Below are positions 35,191 to 44,683 of a DNA stretch of 64,000 nt, one piece after another. The notes beneath the pieces were generated by a model. It was not told where the DNA came from and ran no database searches. It saw only the letters and a list, made by a program, of their open reading frames with translations. The stretch spans positions 62,001 through 126,000 of the forward strand of contig NZ_MUNQ01000018.1 in assembly GCF_002001165.1 (NCBI RefSeq), written 5' to 3'. Position numbers and translations under genes: made by a program. Position 1 is the stretch's first letter, and the number at the start of each line of letters is the position of its first letter. The DNA is from Rhodanobacter sp. C05 (GTDB taxonomy: Bacteria > Pseudomonadota > Gammaproteobacteria > Xanthomonadales > Rhodanobacteraceae).

Positions 35191-37911
35191 ATGCAACTGA
35201 AAACAATGATCGCCCGCAGCCTTGTGCTTGCGGGTCTGGTGTTCTGTTTGCCGACGTTGGCTGCACCGGTGTTGCCGGACCATCAGGAATTCGATGCCGC
35301 CCTGCAGGTGCCATTCCGGGCCACGGCGGCACGTTCCATCGTGATGCACTTCGAATACCCCGGTGCCACCGCGGGTACGCCGGTGGCGTGGCAGATCATG
35401 CTGCTCGACCGCAGTGGAAACGCACTGCGGGAGTGGAGCGGCAACTCCGTGCTGCATACGCGCACGGCGCAGGCCAGCGTCAGCTGGGATGGTTTCGACA
35501 GCCAGCACCATGCGTTGCCGGCGGGCTACTACACCGTACGCCTGCGCGCGATTGCGCTCGACGACGACAACGCACGACGGATCGGCACCGGCATCGTGAC
35601 GAACGCGCTGGCACTGGCCATACAGCTCGCCCCGACCCAGATCACCGAGCAGCGTTACGACATCCAGGTTGGCCAGGTCGCGGCCACGTCGATGCCCGCT
35701 TTCAGCGCACTCCCCCGGCATGGCGGAGCGCATGTGCTGTCAGTCGGTGCCAACGGTCTGCCGTACACGATCTGGTATGGCAACCTGCACAGCCAGACCA
35801 ACCACAGTGACGGCGCCGGCCCGATCGCCACCTGCGACAGCGAGCAGGCGCCGCAAAGTGGCCAGTACGGTCCGGCCTATGCCTACCAGTACGCGCTGAC
35901 CGAAGGCCTGGACATGCTGATGACGTCCGAGCATAACCACATGTTCGATGGTTCGACCGGTACCAACTTGTCGGCCGATCCGGCAACGGCGAAGAATCTG
36001 TTTGCCTCGGGCCTGTCTGCGGCAACCACGTTCAACGCGGCGCATCCGAACTTCCTCGGCATCTACGGCCAGGAGTGGGGTGTGATCAGCAACGGCGGCC
36101 ACATGAACATCTTCAATGCCGACGGCCTGATCGAGTGGGAGAAGAACAGTTCCGGTCAGCTGATCGGTGACTATTACATCGCCAAGGGCGACTACGCCTC
36201 GCTCTACACGCTGATGAACAGCAAGGGCTGGATCGGCCAGTTCAACCATCCCGCGACGAGCGGCCAGTTCACCGTCAACGGCACCAACTTCGGCTATACG
36301 GCCGACGGCGACGCGGTGATGGTGCTGGCCGAAGTACTCAACAGCTCGGCGTTCTCCAACAACACCACGGAGACCGAGACCAGTCGGCCCAACTACGAGA
36401 CCGCGTTCAATACCATTCTCCAACGCGGCTACCACGTGGCGCCGAGTTCGGATCAGGACAACCACTGCTCCAACTGGGGTGCCAGCTTCACCAACCGCAC
36501 CGGTGTGCTGATCCCGACCGGTACCGCGCTGAGCCTGGGCAGTTTCCTCGATGCCCTGCGCGCACGCCGCGTATTCGCCACCGAGGACAAGACCGCGCAG
36601 ATCGTGCTGACGGCGAACGGGCATGTGATGGGCGAGCGCTTCAGCAACAGCGGTCCGCTGACGCTCACGGTCAACTACGCCAGTTCATCCGGCCAGACCG
36701 CGCAGCGCGTACAGCTGTTCGAAGGCGTGCCGGGCAGCAATGGCACCGTGACCAGCCCGTCGGAGACTTCGACCACCACGATTACGCCAACGGCCGGCGA
36801 TCACTTCTATTACGCCAAGATCACCCAGGCCAACGGCCTGCGGCTGTGGTCGGCGCCCGTATGGGTGACCGAGGGTTCCGGCGGCGGTGACACCACGGCG
36901 CCCACGGCAACGGCCAGCGAAAGCGGCAGCAGCGGCACCATCACGTTCAACGCCACGGCGAGCGACAACGTCGGCGTGACCCGCGTTGAGTTCTACGTCG
37001 ATGGTGCGCTCGAGGCCACCGACAGCAGCTCGCCGTACAGCGCCACGCTGGATTCGACCACGCTGGCCGACGGTACGCATGCCCTGGTCGCCAAGGCCTA
37101 TGACGCGGCCGGCAATGTCGGCAGCAGCAGCTCGGTCAGCTTCAGCGTGTCCAACGGCAGCAGCGGTGGTGGAGACACCACGGCACCGACGGTAAGCGCC
37201 TCGGAAAGCGGCAGCAGCGGCACCATCACGTTCAACGCCACGGCGAGCGACAACGTCGGCGTCACGCGGACGGAGTTCTACCTGGACGGTGCGCTCAAGG
37301 CCACCGACACGAGCTTGCCGTACAGCGCCATGCTGGACTCGACTACGTTGGCCAACGGCACGCATGCACTGGTCGCCAAGGCCTATGACGCAGCTGGCAA
37401 TATCGGTACCAGCAGCTCGGTCAGTTTCAGCGTATCCAACGGCGGCGGCACGACCCAGCTGATCAGCAACGGCGGCTTCGAGAGCGGTGCCACCGGCTGG
37501 ACGCAGACCAGTGGCGTGATCACCAGTAACAGCGGTGAGCCGGCTCATGCGGGCAGCTGGAAGGCCTGGCTCGACGGTCACGGTACAACGCATACCGACT
37601 ACGTGCGGCAGCAGATCAGCATCCCGGCAGGTGTGTCCAGCGCGACCCTGGACTTCTTCATGCATGTGGATACGGCCGAGCCCCTGACCACCGCCTACGA
37701 CAACCTGCAGGTGCAGGTGATCACCTCGACCGGCAAGGTCATCACGCTGGCTAGCTTCTCCAACAAGGATGCGGCCAGCGGCTATCAGGAGCACACGATC
37801 AGCCTGAACGCCTACAAGGGACAGACCCTGCAGATCAATTTCAATGGCGTGGAAGACAGCACCAAGCAGACCTCGTTCGTGATCGACGACGTCAGCGTCA
37901 AGACGCAATGA
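35191..37911 (+). CDS. Exported PHP-domain protein with tandem bacterial Ig domains
   Basis: A 906-residue secreted protein. Signal peptide to about residue 24 (PTLAAP), a beta-rich domain (30-170), then a PHP/CehA-McbA-like metal-binding domain: GNLHSQTNHSDG (about 194), SEHNHMFD (about 249), QFNHPATSG and SSDQDNHC. This fold is seen in phosphoesterases and carbaryl-type hydrolases. Two Ig-like repeats of 95 residues follow, from about 567 and 662, and a C-terminal carbohydrate-binding-like domain (about 752-906, SNGGFESGATGW). The DNA of the two repeats shares a 59-base identical run. The substrate is unknown. Confidence 0.8.
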   Translation: MQLKTMIARSLVLAGLVFCLPTLAAPVLPDHQEFDAALQVPFRATAARSIVMHFEYPGATAGTPVAWQIMLLDRSGNALREWSGNSVLHTRTAQASVSWDGFDSQHHALPAGYYTVRLRAIALDDDNARRIGTGIVTNALALAIQLAPTQITEQRYDIQVGQVAATSMPAFSALPRHGGAHVLSVGANGLPYTIWYGNLHSQTNHSDGAGPIATCDSEQAPQSGQYGPAYAYQYALTEGLDMLMTSEHNHMFDGSTGTNLSADPATAKNLFASGLSAATTFNAAHPNFLGIYGQEWGVISNGGHMNIFNADGLIEWEKNSSGQLIGDYYIAKGDYASLYTLMNSKGWIGQFNHPATSGQFTVNGTNFGYTADGDAVMVLAEVLNSSAFSNNTTETETSRPNYETAFNTILQRGYHVAPSSDQDNHCSNWGASFTNRTGVLIPTGTALSLGSFLDALRARRVFATEDKTAQIVLTANGHVMGERFSNSGPLTLTVNYASSSGQTAQRVQLFEGVPGSNGTVTSPSETSTTTITPTAGDHFYYAKITQANGLRLWSAPVWVTEGSGGGDTTAPTATASESGSSGTITFNATASDNVGVTRVEFYVDGALEATDSSSPYSATLDSTTLADGTHALVAKAYDAAGNVGSSSSVSFSVSNGSSGGGDTTAPTVSASESGSSGTITFNATASDNVGVTRTEFYLDGALKATDTSLPYSAMLDSTTLANGTHALVAKAYDAAGNIGTSSSVSFSVSNGGGTTQLISNGGFESGATGWTQTSGVITSNSGEPAHAGSWKAWLDGHGTTHTDYVRQQISIPAGVSSATLDFFMHVDTAEPLTTAYDNLQVQVITSTGKVITLASFSNKDAASGYQEHTISLNAYKGQTLQINFNGVEDSTKQTSFVIDDVSVKTQ
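36889..37443 (+). repeat. Tandem 285-bp repeat inside the PHP/Ig gene
   Basis: Two adjacent copies (from 36889 and 37174), in frame, each encode one Ig-like domain. Positions 36919-36977 are identical to 37204-37262, which indicates recent duplication or conversion. Confidence 0.85.
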
Positions 37912-37919
37912 TGCATGTC

Positions 37920-37947
37920 GACGGGAGGCGCGCAGGCGCCTCCCGTC
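37920..37947 (+). terminator. Terminator of the PHP/Ig gene
   Basis: The perfect 12-bp stem GACGGGAGGCGC / GCGCCTCCCGTC with loop GCAG begins nine bases after the stop. Only a short ATT follows. Confidence 0.65.
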
Positions 37948-38066
37948 ATTCCCCGTGCAGAAAACCGCATGCGGGGCAGCGCAGTGTGCCTCCCGCGGCT
38001 TTGGATCGCGGATATCGCGAGGAGCGGGCTACACTGTCGATCACTGTCCGCATTCCAGGAAAGCCC

Positions 38067-38576
38067 GTGACCGATGCCATGTACACCAGTTCCATTCCCG
38101 TTTTCAGGCAGATGCTCGGTGGCCTCGCCGCGATCCTGGCCAAGGCCGAAGCGCATGCGACCGAGAAGAACATCGAGCCGGCTGCGCTGACCCAGGCACG
38201 ATTGTTTCCGGACATGTTCCCGCTGCGGCGGCAGGTACAGATCGCCTGCGATTTCGCACGCGGTGTATCGGCGCGGCTGGCCGGTGCCGAGGTGCCGAAG
38301 TACGACGACGAGGAACAGACCTTCGCGGAACTGCGTGACCTGATCGCCCGCACGCTCGGTTTCATCGACGGCTTCATTCCGGCGCAATTCGACGGCAGTG
38401 CACAACGCGAGATCGTCATTCGGCCGGGCACGCCGAAAGAGCGTCGCTTTGACGGGCAGAGCTATCTACTGAGCTATGGCTTGCCGCAATTCTTCTTCCA
38501 CGTCACCACGGCGTATGCGCTGCTGCGCCACAACGGCATCGAGATCGGCAAGCGCGATTACATGGGACAGTATTGA
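38067..38576 (+). CDS. DUF1993-family protein
   Basis: A 169-residue cytoplasmic protein of the DUF1993 family, a helical bundle related to DinB-like proteins. Visible landmarks are SIPVFRQMLGGLAAIL, ARLFPDMFPLRRQVQIACDFARG and the C-terminal YGLPQFFFHVTTAYALLRHNG. GTG 38067 has AGGA at seven bases and was preferred to ATG 38079. Function unknown. It ends in a convergent terminator shared with the small Lys-rich gene. Confidence 0.85.
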   Translation: MTDAMYTSSIPVFRQMLGGLAAILAKAEAHATEKNIEPAALTQARLFPDMFPLRRQVQIACDFARGVSARLAGAEVPKYDDEEQTFAELRDLIARTLGFIDGFIPAQFDGSAQREIVIRPGTPKERRFDGQSYLLSYGLPQFFFHVTTAYALLRHNGIEIGKRDYMGQY

Positions 38577-38580
38577 CGCT

Positions 38581-38612
38581 GTGCCGGGCAGCGCATCAAG
38601 CCTGCCCGGCAC
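38581..38612. terminator. Bidirectional hairpin between convergent genes
   Basis: A perfect 11-bp stem, GTGCCGGGCAG / CTGCCCGGCAC with a 10-base loop, lies between the DUF1993 gene and the minus-strand Lys-rich gene. Confidence 0.65.
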
Positions 38613-38636
38613 GTACTCGCCTCGAGAGCCCAGCGC

Positions 38637-38738
38637 TTACTTGTTCTTTTTCTTTTCCTGCTTGGCCAGCTTCTTTTCCTTCATGGTCTTTTCCGGTTTT
38701 TTCTTTTCGCTTTTCTTCGAATCCAGGCCCTTGCTCAT
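38637..38738 (-). CDS. Small lysine-rich protein, 33 residues
   Basis: ATG 38738, with GGAGA six bases upstream, opens a 33-codon frame in which about half the residues are Lys and many are Glu; the middle reads SEKKKPEKTMKEKKLAKQEK. Short proteins of this type are conserved in related genomes as far as I recall, but no function is known. A role in nucleic-acid or ribosome contact is a guess. The ribosome site and the terminator at its end support a real gene. Confidence 0.65.
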   Translation of the reverse strand: MSKGLDSKKSEKKKPEKTMKEKKLAKQEKKKNK

Positions 38739-38847
38739 GCTGCTCTCCGCGGTGTGGGTAGGTAGTAGGTGATGCGCAGGGAAGTCTAAGCCGTTCCGGC
38801 GGGTCTTGGGAGGAGTTCTGCAAGGAATTCCTGCCGCCGTCGCAGCG

Positions 38848-39570
38848 TCAGATGCGTTCGCTGGGAGCGAGGTAGCGCCATTGCCCCGGCGCCAGCTTCG
38901 CCAGCGGAATACGGCCCACGCGCAGGCGCTTCATCGCCAGCACCTTGAGGCCGACCGCGTTGCACATCGGCTCGATCTGGGTCGGCTGCAGCACCTTGAA
39001 GGCGAAGCGCAGCCGCTGCTCGCTCTGCCAGCTGACCTTGATCGGCGGCATCGCGTAGTTGTTGAAGCGCAGGCCGTGGTTGAGCAAAGCCAGCCCGTTC
39101 GGAATCAACGTGCCCTCGACGTCGACCACAAACTCCTGCTCGACCCGCTCGATGTCCTCGGTCAGCTTGCGGGTGACGCGCCAGTCCTGGGTGAAGATCA
39201 GCAGGCCGCTGGCGCTGGTCGGCATCGGCAACGGCGTCGTCAACCGTTGCAGATGGCGCTTCAGCGGCCGCACGCCGGAGGCGTCATCGGACGATCGCGT
39301 CTCCGGTGTGACCAGCGCGCTGGCCGGGTTCGGGCCAGCGCCCGCGTCGTAGCCGATCGGCTTGTGCAGCACCAGGGTGGCCGGTTCGGTGGCAATCAGT
39401 TCGGCACCGGGATCGAGTTCGACGGTTTGCGTGTCGACCATGAACTGCGGCTCTTCCACCACGATGCCGTCGACGCGCACCCAGCCGCCTTCTATGTATT
39501 GCTCGGCCTCGCGCCGCGAGCACTGGGTCAGCGCGACGACACGTTTGGCGAGGCGAACCGGTTCGGTCAT
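38848..39570 (-). CDS. RluF/RsuA-family pseudouridine-synthase-like protein lacking the catalytic Asp
   Basis: A 240-residue protein with an N-terminal S4 RNA-binding domain ([30 protein letters not shown]) and a pseudouridine-synthase fold ([12 protein letters not shown], then a C-terminal [21 protein letters not shown] typical of the RsuA group). The catalytic motif, normally GRLDxDTxGLL, is here [15 protein letters not shown], without the Asp. It may be an inactive RNA-binding paralogue or a distinct subfamily. The normal rsuA is present at 51918. Confidence 0.8.
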   Translation of the reverse strand: MTEPVRLAKRVVALTQCSRREAEQYIEGGWVRVDGIVVEEPQFMVDTQTVELDPGAELIATEPATLVLHKPIGYDAGAGPNPASALVTPETRSSDDASGVRPLKRHLQRLTTPLPMPTSASGLLIFTQDWRVTRKLTEDIERVEQEFVVDVEGTLIPNGLALLNHGLRFNNYAMPPIKVSWQSEQRLRFAFKVLQPTQIEPMCNAVGLKVLAMKRLRVGRIPLAKLAPGQWRYLAPSERI

Positions 39571-39685
39571 CGTGGTGCCATGGGGTGAGGAACGACCATT
39601 GTATGCGCCACAAGCCGGTGGGAGCCGGTGGCAATCGGCACGAGCGCCCCCAGATCAGGGGCTTCCGTTATGGCGAGAGCGCGAC

Positions 39686-40684
39686 ATGATTCCGTTTTCC
39701 ATCCTTGACCTGGCGCCGGTCACCGCAGGCAGCGATGCCGCACAGGCGTTCCGCAACACGCTGGATCTGGCCCAACTGGGTGAGCGGCTTGGCTACCAGC
39801 GCTACTGGCTGGCCGAACACCACAACATGCCCGGCATTGCCAGCGCGGCGACCGCGGTGCTGATCGGCCATGTAGCCGGTGGCACCTCGACCATCCGCGT
39901 CGGTGCCGGCGGCATCATGCTGCCGAACCACGCGCCGCTGCAGGTGGCCGAGGCATTCGGCACGCTGGCGTCGCTGTATCCAGGGCGCATCGACCTGGGC
40001 CTGGGCCGTGCGCCGGGCACCGACCAGCCCACCACGAAGGCGTTGCGTCGTTACTTCGACAGTGCCGATGCGTTCCCGCACGACGTGGTCGAACTGCTTG
40101 GCTATTTCGAGCCAGCCAAACCTGGTCAGCAGGTACGCGCGGTACCCGGTGCCGGCATCGAGGTGCCGGTGTGGCTGCTCGGCTCCAGCCTGTTCAGCGC
40201 CACGTTGTCAGCGCAACTGGGCCTACCGTTCGCGTTCGCCTCGCACTTTGCGCCGGATGCGATGGACGAGGCATTGGCGCTGTACCGGCGCGATTTCCGA
40301 CCGTCGGCACGGCTGCAACAGCCGTACGCCATGCTTGGCATCAACGTGGTCGCCGCCGACAGTGATCCCGAGGCACGACGTTTGTTCACGACCCAGCAGC
40401 AGAGTTTCATCAACCTGCGCCGTGGCCGGCCAGGGCTGATCCCGCCGCCGATCGACGATATCGAGTCGTACTGGACGCCGCCGGAAAAATTGATGGTGGA
40501 GCGCGCATTGGCCTGTGCCGTGGTCGGCGCTCCGGACACCGTGCAGGACGGTATCGATGCCTTCATCGCCCGGCACCGACCGGATGAACTGCTGATCACC
40601 GCCAATGTGTTCGAGCATGCGGCGCGGCGGTATTCATTCGAGATCGCGGCGGCGGTTCGGGATCGGTTGATGGCTGCGAACTGA
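39686..40684 (+). CDS. LLM-class flavin-dependent oxidoreductase
   Basis: A 332-residue luciferase-like monooxygenase family protein. The N-terminus [12 protein letters not shown] and [19 protein letters not shown], followed by [18 protein letters not shown] and [12 protein letters not shown], match the group called luciferase family, MsnO8 type. It binds FMN or F420-like cofactors; FMN is expected in this organism. Substrate unknown. The gene lies between two divergent or independent units. Confidence 0.9.
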   Translation: MIPFSILDLAPVTAGSDAAQAFRNTLDLAQLGERLGYQRYWLAEHHNMPGIASAATAVLIGHVAGGTSTIRVGAGGIMLPNHAPLQVAEAFGTLASLYPGRIDLGLGRAPGTDQPTTKALRRYFDSADAFPHDVVELLGYFEPAKPGQQVRAVPGAGIEVPVWLLGSSLFSATLSAQLGLPFAFASHFAPDAMDEALALYRRDFRPSARLQQPYAMLGINVVAADSDPEARRLFTTQQQSFINLRRGRPGLIPPPIDDIESYWTPPEKLMVERALACAVVGAPDTVQDGIDAFIARHRPDELLITANVFEHAARRYSFEIAAAVRDRLMAAN

Positions 40685-40768
40685 CCGGCGCGGCTTCGAA
40701 AGAACGGGCAAGGCCGCCGATCGGCCATAATGGGCGTTATTCCACGAATTGCAGAAGCTCTCCCACGC

Positions 40769-41626
40769 ATGAAAACCCCCAAGGGCCTGCAGGATCTGAT
40801 CGATGAAGGCGTGATCGACCAGGTGCTGCGACCGCTGAAGAGCGGCAAGGAAGCCTCCGTTTACATCGTCCGCTCGGGCGAGGACATCCGTTGCGCCAAG
40901 GTCTACAAGGACATGGCGCAGCGCAGTTTCCAGGCGCGTGTGCAGTACCAGGAAGGGCGCAAGGTGCGCGGCAGCCGGCAGGCGCGCGCGATGGGCAAGG
41001 CGACCAAGTTCGGCCGCAAGGAGGCCGAGGCCGCCTGGAAGAATGCCGAGGTCGATGCGCTGTACCAGCTCACCGCCGCCGGCGTGCGAGTGCCAAAGCC
41101 GTATGGCTACTTCGGTGGCGTGCTGGTGATGGAGCTGGTTACCGATGCGGACGGTCACTCCGCACCGCGGCTGGGCGAGGTGGAGCTGTCAGCGGAGACG
41201 GCGCGCGACTATCACCGTTTCCTGATGCAACAGGTGGCGCGCATGCTTTGCGTCGGCCTGATCCATGGCGATCTGTCCGAATACAACGTCCTGGTGGGGC
41301 CGGAAGGTCCGGTGATCATAGATTTGCCGCAGGCGGTCAGCGCCTCCGGCAACAACTCCGCACGTGCCATGTTGCGACGGGACGTTGGCAACATCACGAT
41401 CAGTCTGTCGCGTTTCGCGCCGGAACTGCTGGACACGTATTACGGCGAGGAAATGTGGGCGCTGTTCGAGCTCGGTGAGCTGCATCCGGACAGCGAACTT
41501 ACCGGTCATTTCGAATTCGACGAGAGCATTGCCGATGTCGACAGCGTGATGCAGTCGATCATCGACGCGCGGGAAGAGGCGATCATCCGCCAGCAGGGTC
41601 GTGAGGCGGCCGCGCAGGAGGATTGA
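40769..41626 (+). CDS. RIO-family serine/threonine protein kinase
   Basis: A 285-residue RIO1-like kinase. The nucleotide region GKEASVY (lysine-rich loop), RCAKVYK (ATP Lys), MELV hinge, catalytic loop LIHGDLSEYNVLV and metal site IIDLPQAV are all present. In archaea and eukaryotes RIO kinases act in ribosome maturation; the bacterial role is less clear. ATG 40769 was chosen over ATG 40730, because homologues begin with MKTPKxLxxLIDxG. Confidence 0.88.
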   Translation: MKTPKGLQDLIDEGVIDQVLRPLKSGKEASVYIVRSGEDIRCAKVYKDMAQRSFQARVQYQEGRKVRGSRQARAMGKATKFGRKEAEAAWKNAEVDALYQLTAAGVRVPKPYGYFGGVLVMELVTDADGHSAPRLGEVELSAETARDYHRFLMQQVARMLCVGLIHGDLSEYNVLVGPEGPVIIDLPQAVSASGNNSARAMLRRDVGNITISLSRFAPELLDTYYGEEMWALFELGELHPDSELTGHFEFDESIADVDSVMQSIIDAREEAIIRQQGREAAAQED

Positions 41627-41649
41627 TCGCTGTCGCCTGATCTAGCCGG

Positions 41650-42081
41650 TCAGTCACCGACCTTCAGCAGTTCCACTTCGAACACCAGCGAAGCATTCGG
41701 CGGGATATCGTCGCCAGCACCGTTGGCGCCATAGCCGAGCGCAGCCGGAATCAGCAGGATGCGCTTGCCGCCGACATGCATGCCGGCCACGCCCTGGTCC
41801 CAGCCGGCGATCACGCTGCCCTGACCAAGCATGAAGGCGAACGGCTCGCCATGATCGAGCGAACTGTCGAACTTCTTGCCGTGCTTGTCCTTGGCGCTGT
41901 CGTCGTACAGCCAGCCGGTGTAATGCACAAGCACCTTCATGCCGTCCTTCGCCTCGGCGCCGGTGCCGACCTTCTGGTCGATCACGGTGAGCTTGTCCAC
42001 ACTACCTGTGGCGTGTGCCGGCGGTGCGGCGGTGCAGGCAGCAAGAGCGAAGACGGTGAGCAAGGACAGCAACAAGCGCAT
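41650..42081 (-). CDS. FKBP-type peptidyl-prolyl isomerase lipoprotein
   Basis: Periplasmic prolyl isomerase, 143 residues. Lipobox LAAC at residues 13-16, then a single FKBP domain: VHYTGWLYDD, FDSSLDHGEPFAFMLGQGSVIAGWDQGV, RILLIPAALGYG and IPPNASLVFEVELLKV. ATG 42081 is set by the signal peptide. It is expected in the outer or inner membrane and helps protein folding. Confidence 0.92.
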   Translation of the reverse strand: MRLLLSLLTVFALAACTAAPPAHATGSVDKLTVIDQKVGTGAEAKDGMKVLVHYTGWLYDDSAKDKHGKKFDSSLDHGEPFAFMLGQGSVIAGWDQGVAGMHVGGKRILLIPAALGYGANGAGDDIPPNASLVFEVELLKVGD

Positions 42082-42178
42082 GGAATGACTCCAGAAAAGA
42101 GGGGGCAGGTTCGGATCGGGATTATCCGGCAAACGGCGACGGCAGGGTGGCCGTCACCTTGTTCGCGATGAAGCCGGG

Positions 42179-42736
42179 TCAGCTCACTGTTTCGGCGGGT
42201 GCCATGCGCCGCAGTGGATCCACGGCAACCGAGTCTGCATCGTTCATCAGCTGCAGCTGGCCGTCCTGGATCAGGCATTGCAGGCGCATGCCACGCTGCA
42301 GCAAGGCAACCATCCCGGCAACGGTGGCCGCGGGGATGTCGAGCACGGTGAGGTTCTTGTTGCGCCCTAGCGACGCACCGACCTTGTTCCACCAGATCTC
42401 CGCCACGTTGCCGCCGTAGCTGATCACCACCACCTGGCGCGAACGGCCGCAGGCCTTGCGGATGCGCGTCTCGTCCGGCTGGCCGACCTCGATCCACAGC
42501 TCGATCTCGTCGGTGTACGCCTTGCGCCACAGCGCCGGCTCGTCCTCGTCGCTGATGCCCTTGCCGAACTCCAGCCGCTCGTCCGCGTACAGCGCAAACG
42601 CGAGCAGCCGCACCATCAGGCGCTCCTCGGTTTCCGACGGATGCCGCGCCAGGGTCAGCGCATGGGTGGCGTAGTAATGCCGATCCATGTCGCTGATCTG
42701 CAGCTCGACTTTATAGATGGTGGAGTTGAGGGCCAT
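42179..42736 (-). CDS. YaeQ-family protein
   Basis: A 185-residue YaeQ protein (RfaH-suppressor type; PD-(D/E)XK nuclease-like fold). Landmarks are MALNSTIYKVELQISDMDRHYYATHALTLARHPSETEERLM, EPALW, ELWIEVGQPDETRIRKAC and VVVISYGG. AAGG lies seven bases before ATG 42736. The biochemical function is unknown. Confidence 0.92.
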   Translation of the reverse strand: MALNSTIYKVELQISDMDRHYYATHALTLARHPSETEERLMVRLLAFALYADERLEFGKGISDEDEPALWRKAYTDEIELWIEVGQPDETRIRKACGRSRQVVVISYGGNVAEIWWNKVGASLGRNKNLTVLDIPAATVAGMVALLQRGMRLQCLIQDGQLQLMNDADSVAVDPLRRMAPAETVS

Positions 42737-42835
42737 GGGTGTGCCTTGAGACAACAGTCGACCATTCTACGCGGTGAGGTGGCCAACGCCCTCATTTATG
42801 GCGAGAAGAGGGTGGGAATTGGTCTCTGTGTGTGT

Positions 42836-43613
42836 GGGTCAGCCGCGATGCGCTTTGCTCTTGGTTGGTTGATTTGAAGCAGAGCTTTCGTCCTCCTGCG
42901 GAGGGCGAGTCACTTTCTCTCGCTTGCCCGAGAGAAAGTAACCAAAGAGAGGAACACCCCGCTTGGCGCTTGCCGGGGCAAGTCCGTGAGCTGGGGCCGG
43001 GCTTTTCGACAGGACTCCTGTCCTGACGAAAAGGCATCGGCATCCCTGCCGATGCCCCCGCGGGCCTGTCGTCCCCAGCTCATCGCCGCACAGGGGCCCC
43101 GGGTAGAGCAGCGGGCCATCGTGGCCCGCACTCGGTGAAAAGCTGTAAAGCAAAGGCAAGAGCGAAGCGTCGCTTTGCCGTGGCTTTGCTGTTGATTTGG
43201 TTCTTCTGAAGAATGCGCGCTGGGAGCGCGCTGCTCTACCCGGGGCCCCTCTGAAGCGGTGGGCGGGTGGAGGAAAAGCCCGTAGGGTGGTTCGCAGGGA
43301 TGCGAACCAGTTTAGGGATGCGAACCAGTTGGCGTCAGCACAGGATGTGCTGTCGACAAACCCCGTAACCCGACCGCGGACCTTGCGGGCAGGGATGCCC
43401 GCAAGGCGCTTAAGCGGGGTGTCGTTTTCTCTTGGGTACTTCTCTTTTACTCCGGGCATCCTGCCCTCCGCCCTTCGGGCCAGCTTCGCTGTTCGCGCAC
43501 GCTCCTGCGTGCGCGTGGACAAGCAAAAGAGAAGTACCTCGCCCTCCGCAGGAGGACGAAAGCTCTTTGCTTCAAATCAACCAACCAAGAGCAAAGCGCA
43601 TCGCGGCTGAAGC
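42836..43613. repeat. Large structured intergenic repeat, copy 1
   Basis: A 778-bp non-coding repeat between yaeQ-like and RluA genes. Its ends are inverted repeats of about 70 bp (from TCAGCCGCGATGCGCTTTGC inward). Inside are several hairpins (for example 42912-42939 and 43033-43056) and blocks identical to copy 2 at 61358-62151. An 18-bp unit with GGGATGCGAACCAGTT is duplicated at about 43296-43331. Short open frames inside it are not genes. No clear target-site duplication is seen. Related repeats are common in Xanthomonadales as I recall. Confidence 0.88.
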
Positions 43614-43687
43614 CATCACCATACGGCAGCACCCACCCAGCGTCCGCAACGGCCAACCCGGCAACGCGCACTAGACTGCCAGCAACC

Positions 43688-44575
43688 ATGGATCCATCCA
43701 CGCCATCCTTCATCCGCGATACCCACGCCAGCACCGTGCATCTGCCACCAGGCGAATGGCCGACCGTGCTCGATGGCCTGTGCGCGCAGTTCGCCGCCAT
43801 CAGCCGCGAACAATGGCTGGACCGCATCGCGCGTGGACGGGTCGTGGATGGGCAGGGTGTCGCGATCACGCTGTATACGCCATATCGCGCTGGGCTGCGC
43901 ATCCACTATTACCGCGAGGTGATGGACGAGCTGCCGATTCCGTTCACCGAAACCGTGCTGCATGCGGATGAGCATCTGGTGGTGGCGGACAAGCCCCATT
44001 TCCTGCCAGTGACGCCCGCTGGCGGGTTTGTCGAGCAGACCTTGTTGCGGCGGCTGATTCGCCGGCTGGACAATCCCGAACTGGTGCCCTTGCACCGGAT
44101 CGACCGGCTTACGGGGGGACTGGTGCTGTTCTCGGCGAACCGCGGCAGCCGGGCCGCCTATCAGGCGCTGTTCCGTGAACGGCGGATCGACAAGCGCTAC
44201 GAGGCGCTGGCCCCGGCGCTCCACGCCTTGTCGTTTCCGCTGTTGCGTCGCTCGCGCATCGTCGCCGGCGAGCCGTTCTTCCGCATGCAGGAAACCGACG
44301 GCGAGCCGAACAGCGAGACGCGGATCGAGCCGATCGAGCGCAGCGGCGAGCATTGGCGCTATGCGCTGCATCCGGTCACCGGCAGGAAGCACCAGCTGCG
44401 GGTGCACATGGCAGCGCTGGGCGCACCGATCTTGGGCGATACCCTGTATCCGGTGCTTGCCGAAAAGTCCGCCGACGATCACCAGCACCCCCTGAAGCTG
44501 CTGGCGCACAGCCTGGCGTTTGTCGATCCGCTTTCCGGCGAGCCACGCCGATTCGAGAGCGTGCTGACGTTGTGA
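43688..44575 (+). CDS. RluA-family pseudouridine synthase
   Basis: A 295-residue pseudouridine synthase. Catalytic motif HRIDRLTGGLVLF (Asp), LHPVTGRKHQLRVHMAALG and PILGDTLYP typical of the RluA group. The N-terminal part lacks a clear S4 domain. Target is 23S rRNA or tRNA; which one cannot be told. The ribosome site before ATG 43688 is weak. It follows the large intergenic repeat. Confidence 0.9.
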   Translation: MDPSTPSFIRDTHASTVHLPPGEWPTVLDGLCAQFAAISREQWLDRIARGRVVDGQGVAITLYTPYRAGLRIHYYREVMDELPIPFTETVLHADEHLVVADKPHFLPVTPAGGFVEQTLLRRLIRRLDNPELVPLHRIDRLTGGLVLFSANRGSRAAYQALFRERRIDKRYEALAPALHALSFPLLRRSRIVAGEPFFRMQETDGEPNSETRIEPIERSGEHWRYALHPVTGRKHQLRVHMAALGAPILGDTLYPVLAEKSADDHQHPLKLLAHSLAFVDPLSGEPRRFESVLTL

Positions 44576-44683
44576 GGGTCGCGTGCGAACCGGAACGGGT
44601 GCGAGCGTTTCCTGTCAAGGGTAACCACGTGCGGCCATTCCACGCTATCTTCCGCAGCAGCATCCAGCCGGGGAGAACCATTC

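Noticed and set aside
42839-43674. Several open frames of 70-230 codons inside the large repeat
   Set aside because: The same DNA occurs at 61358-62151 with hairpins and inverted ends; frames are not conserved between the copies as proteins, although such frames are often annotated as hypothetical.
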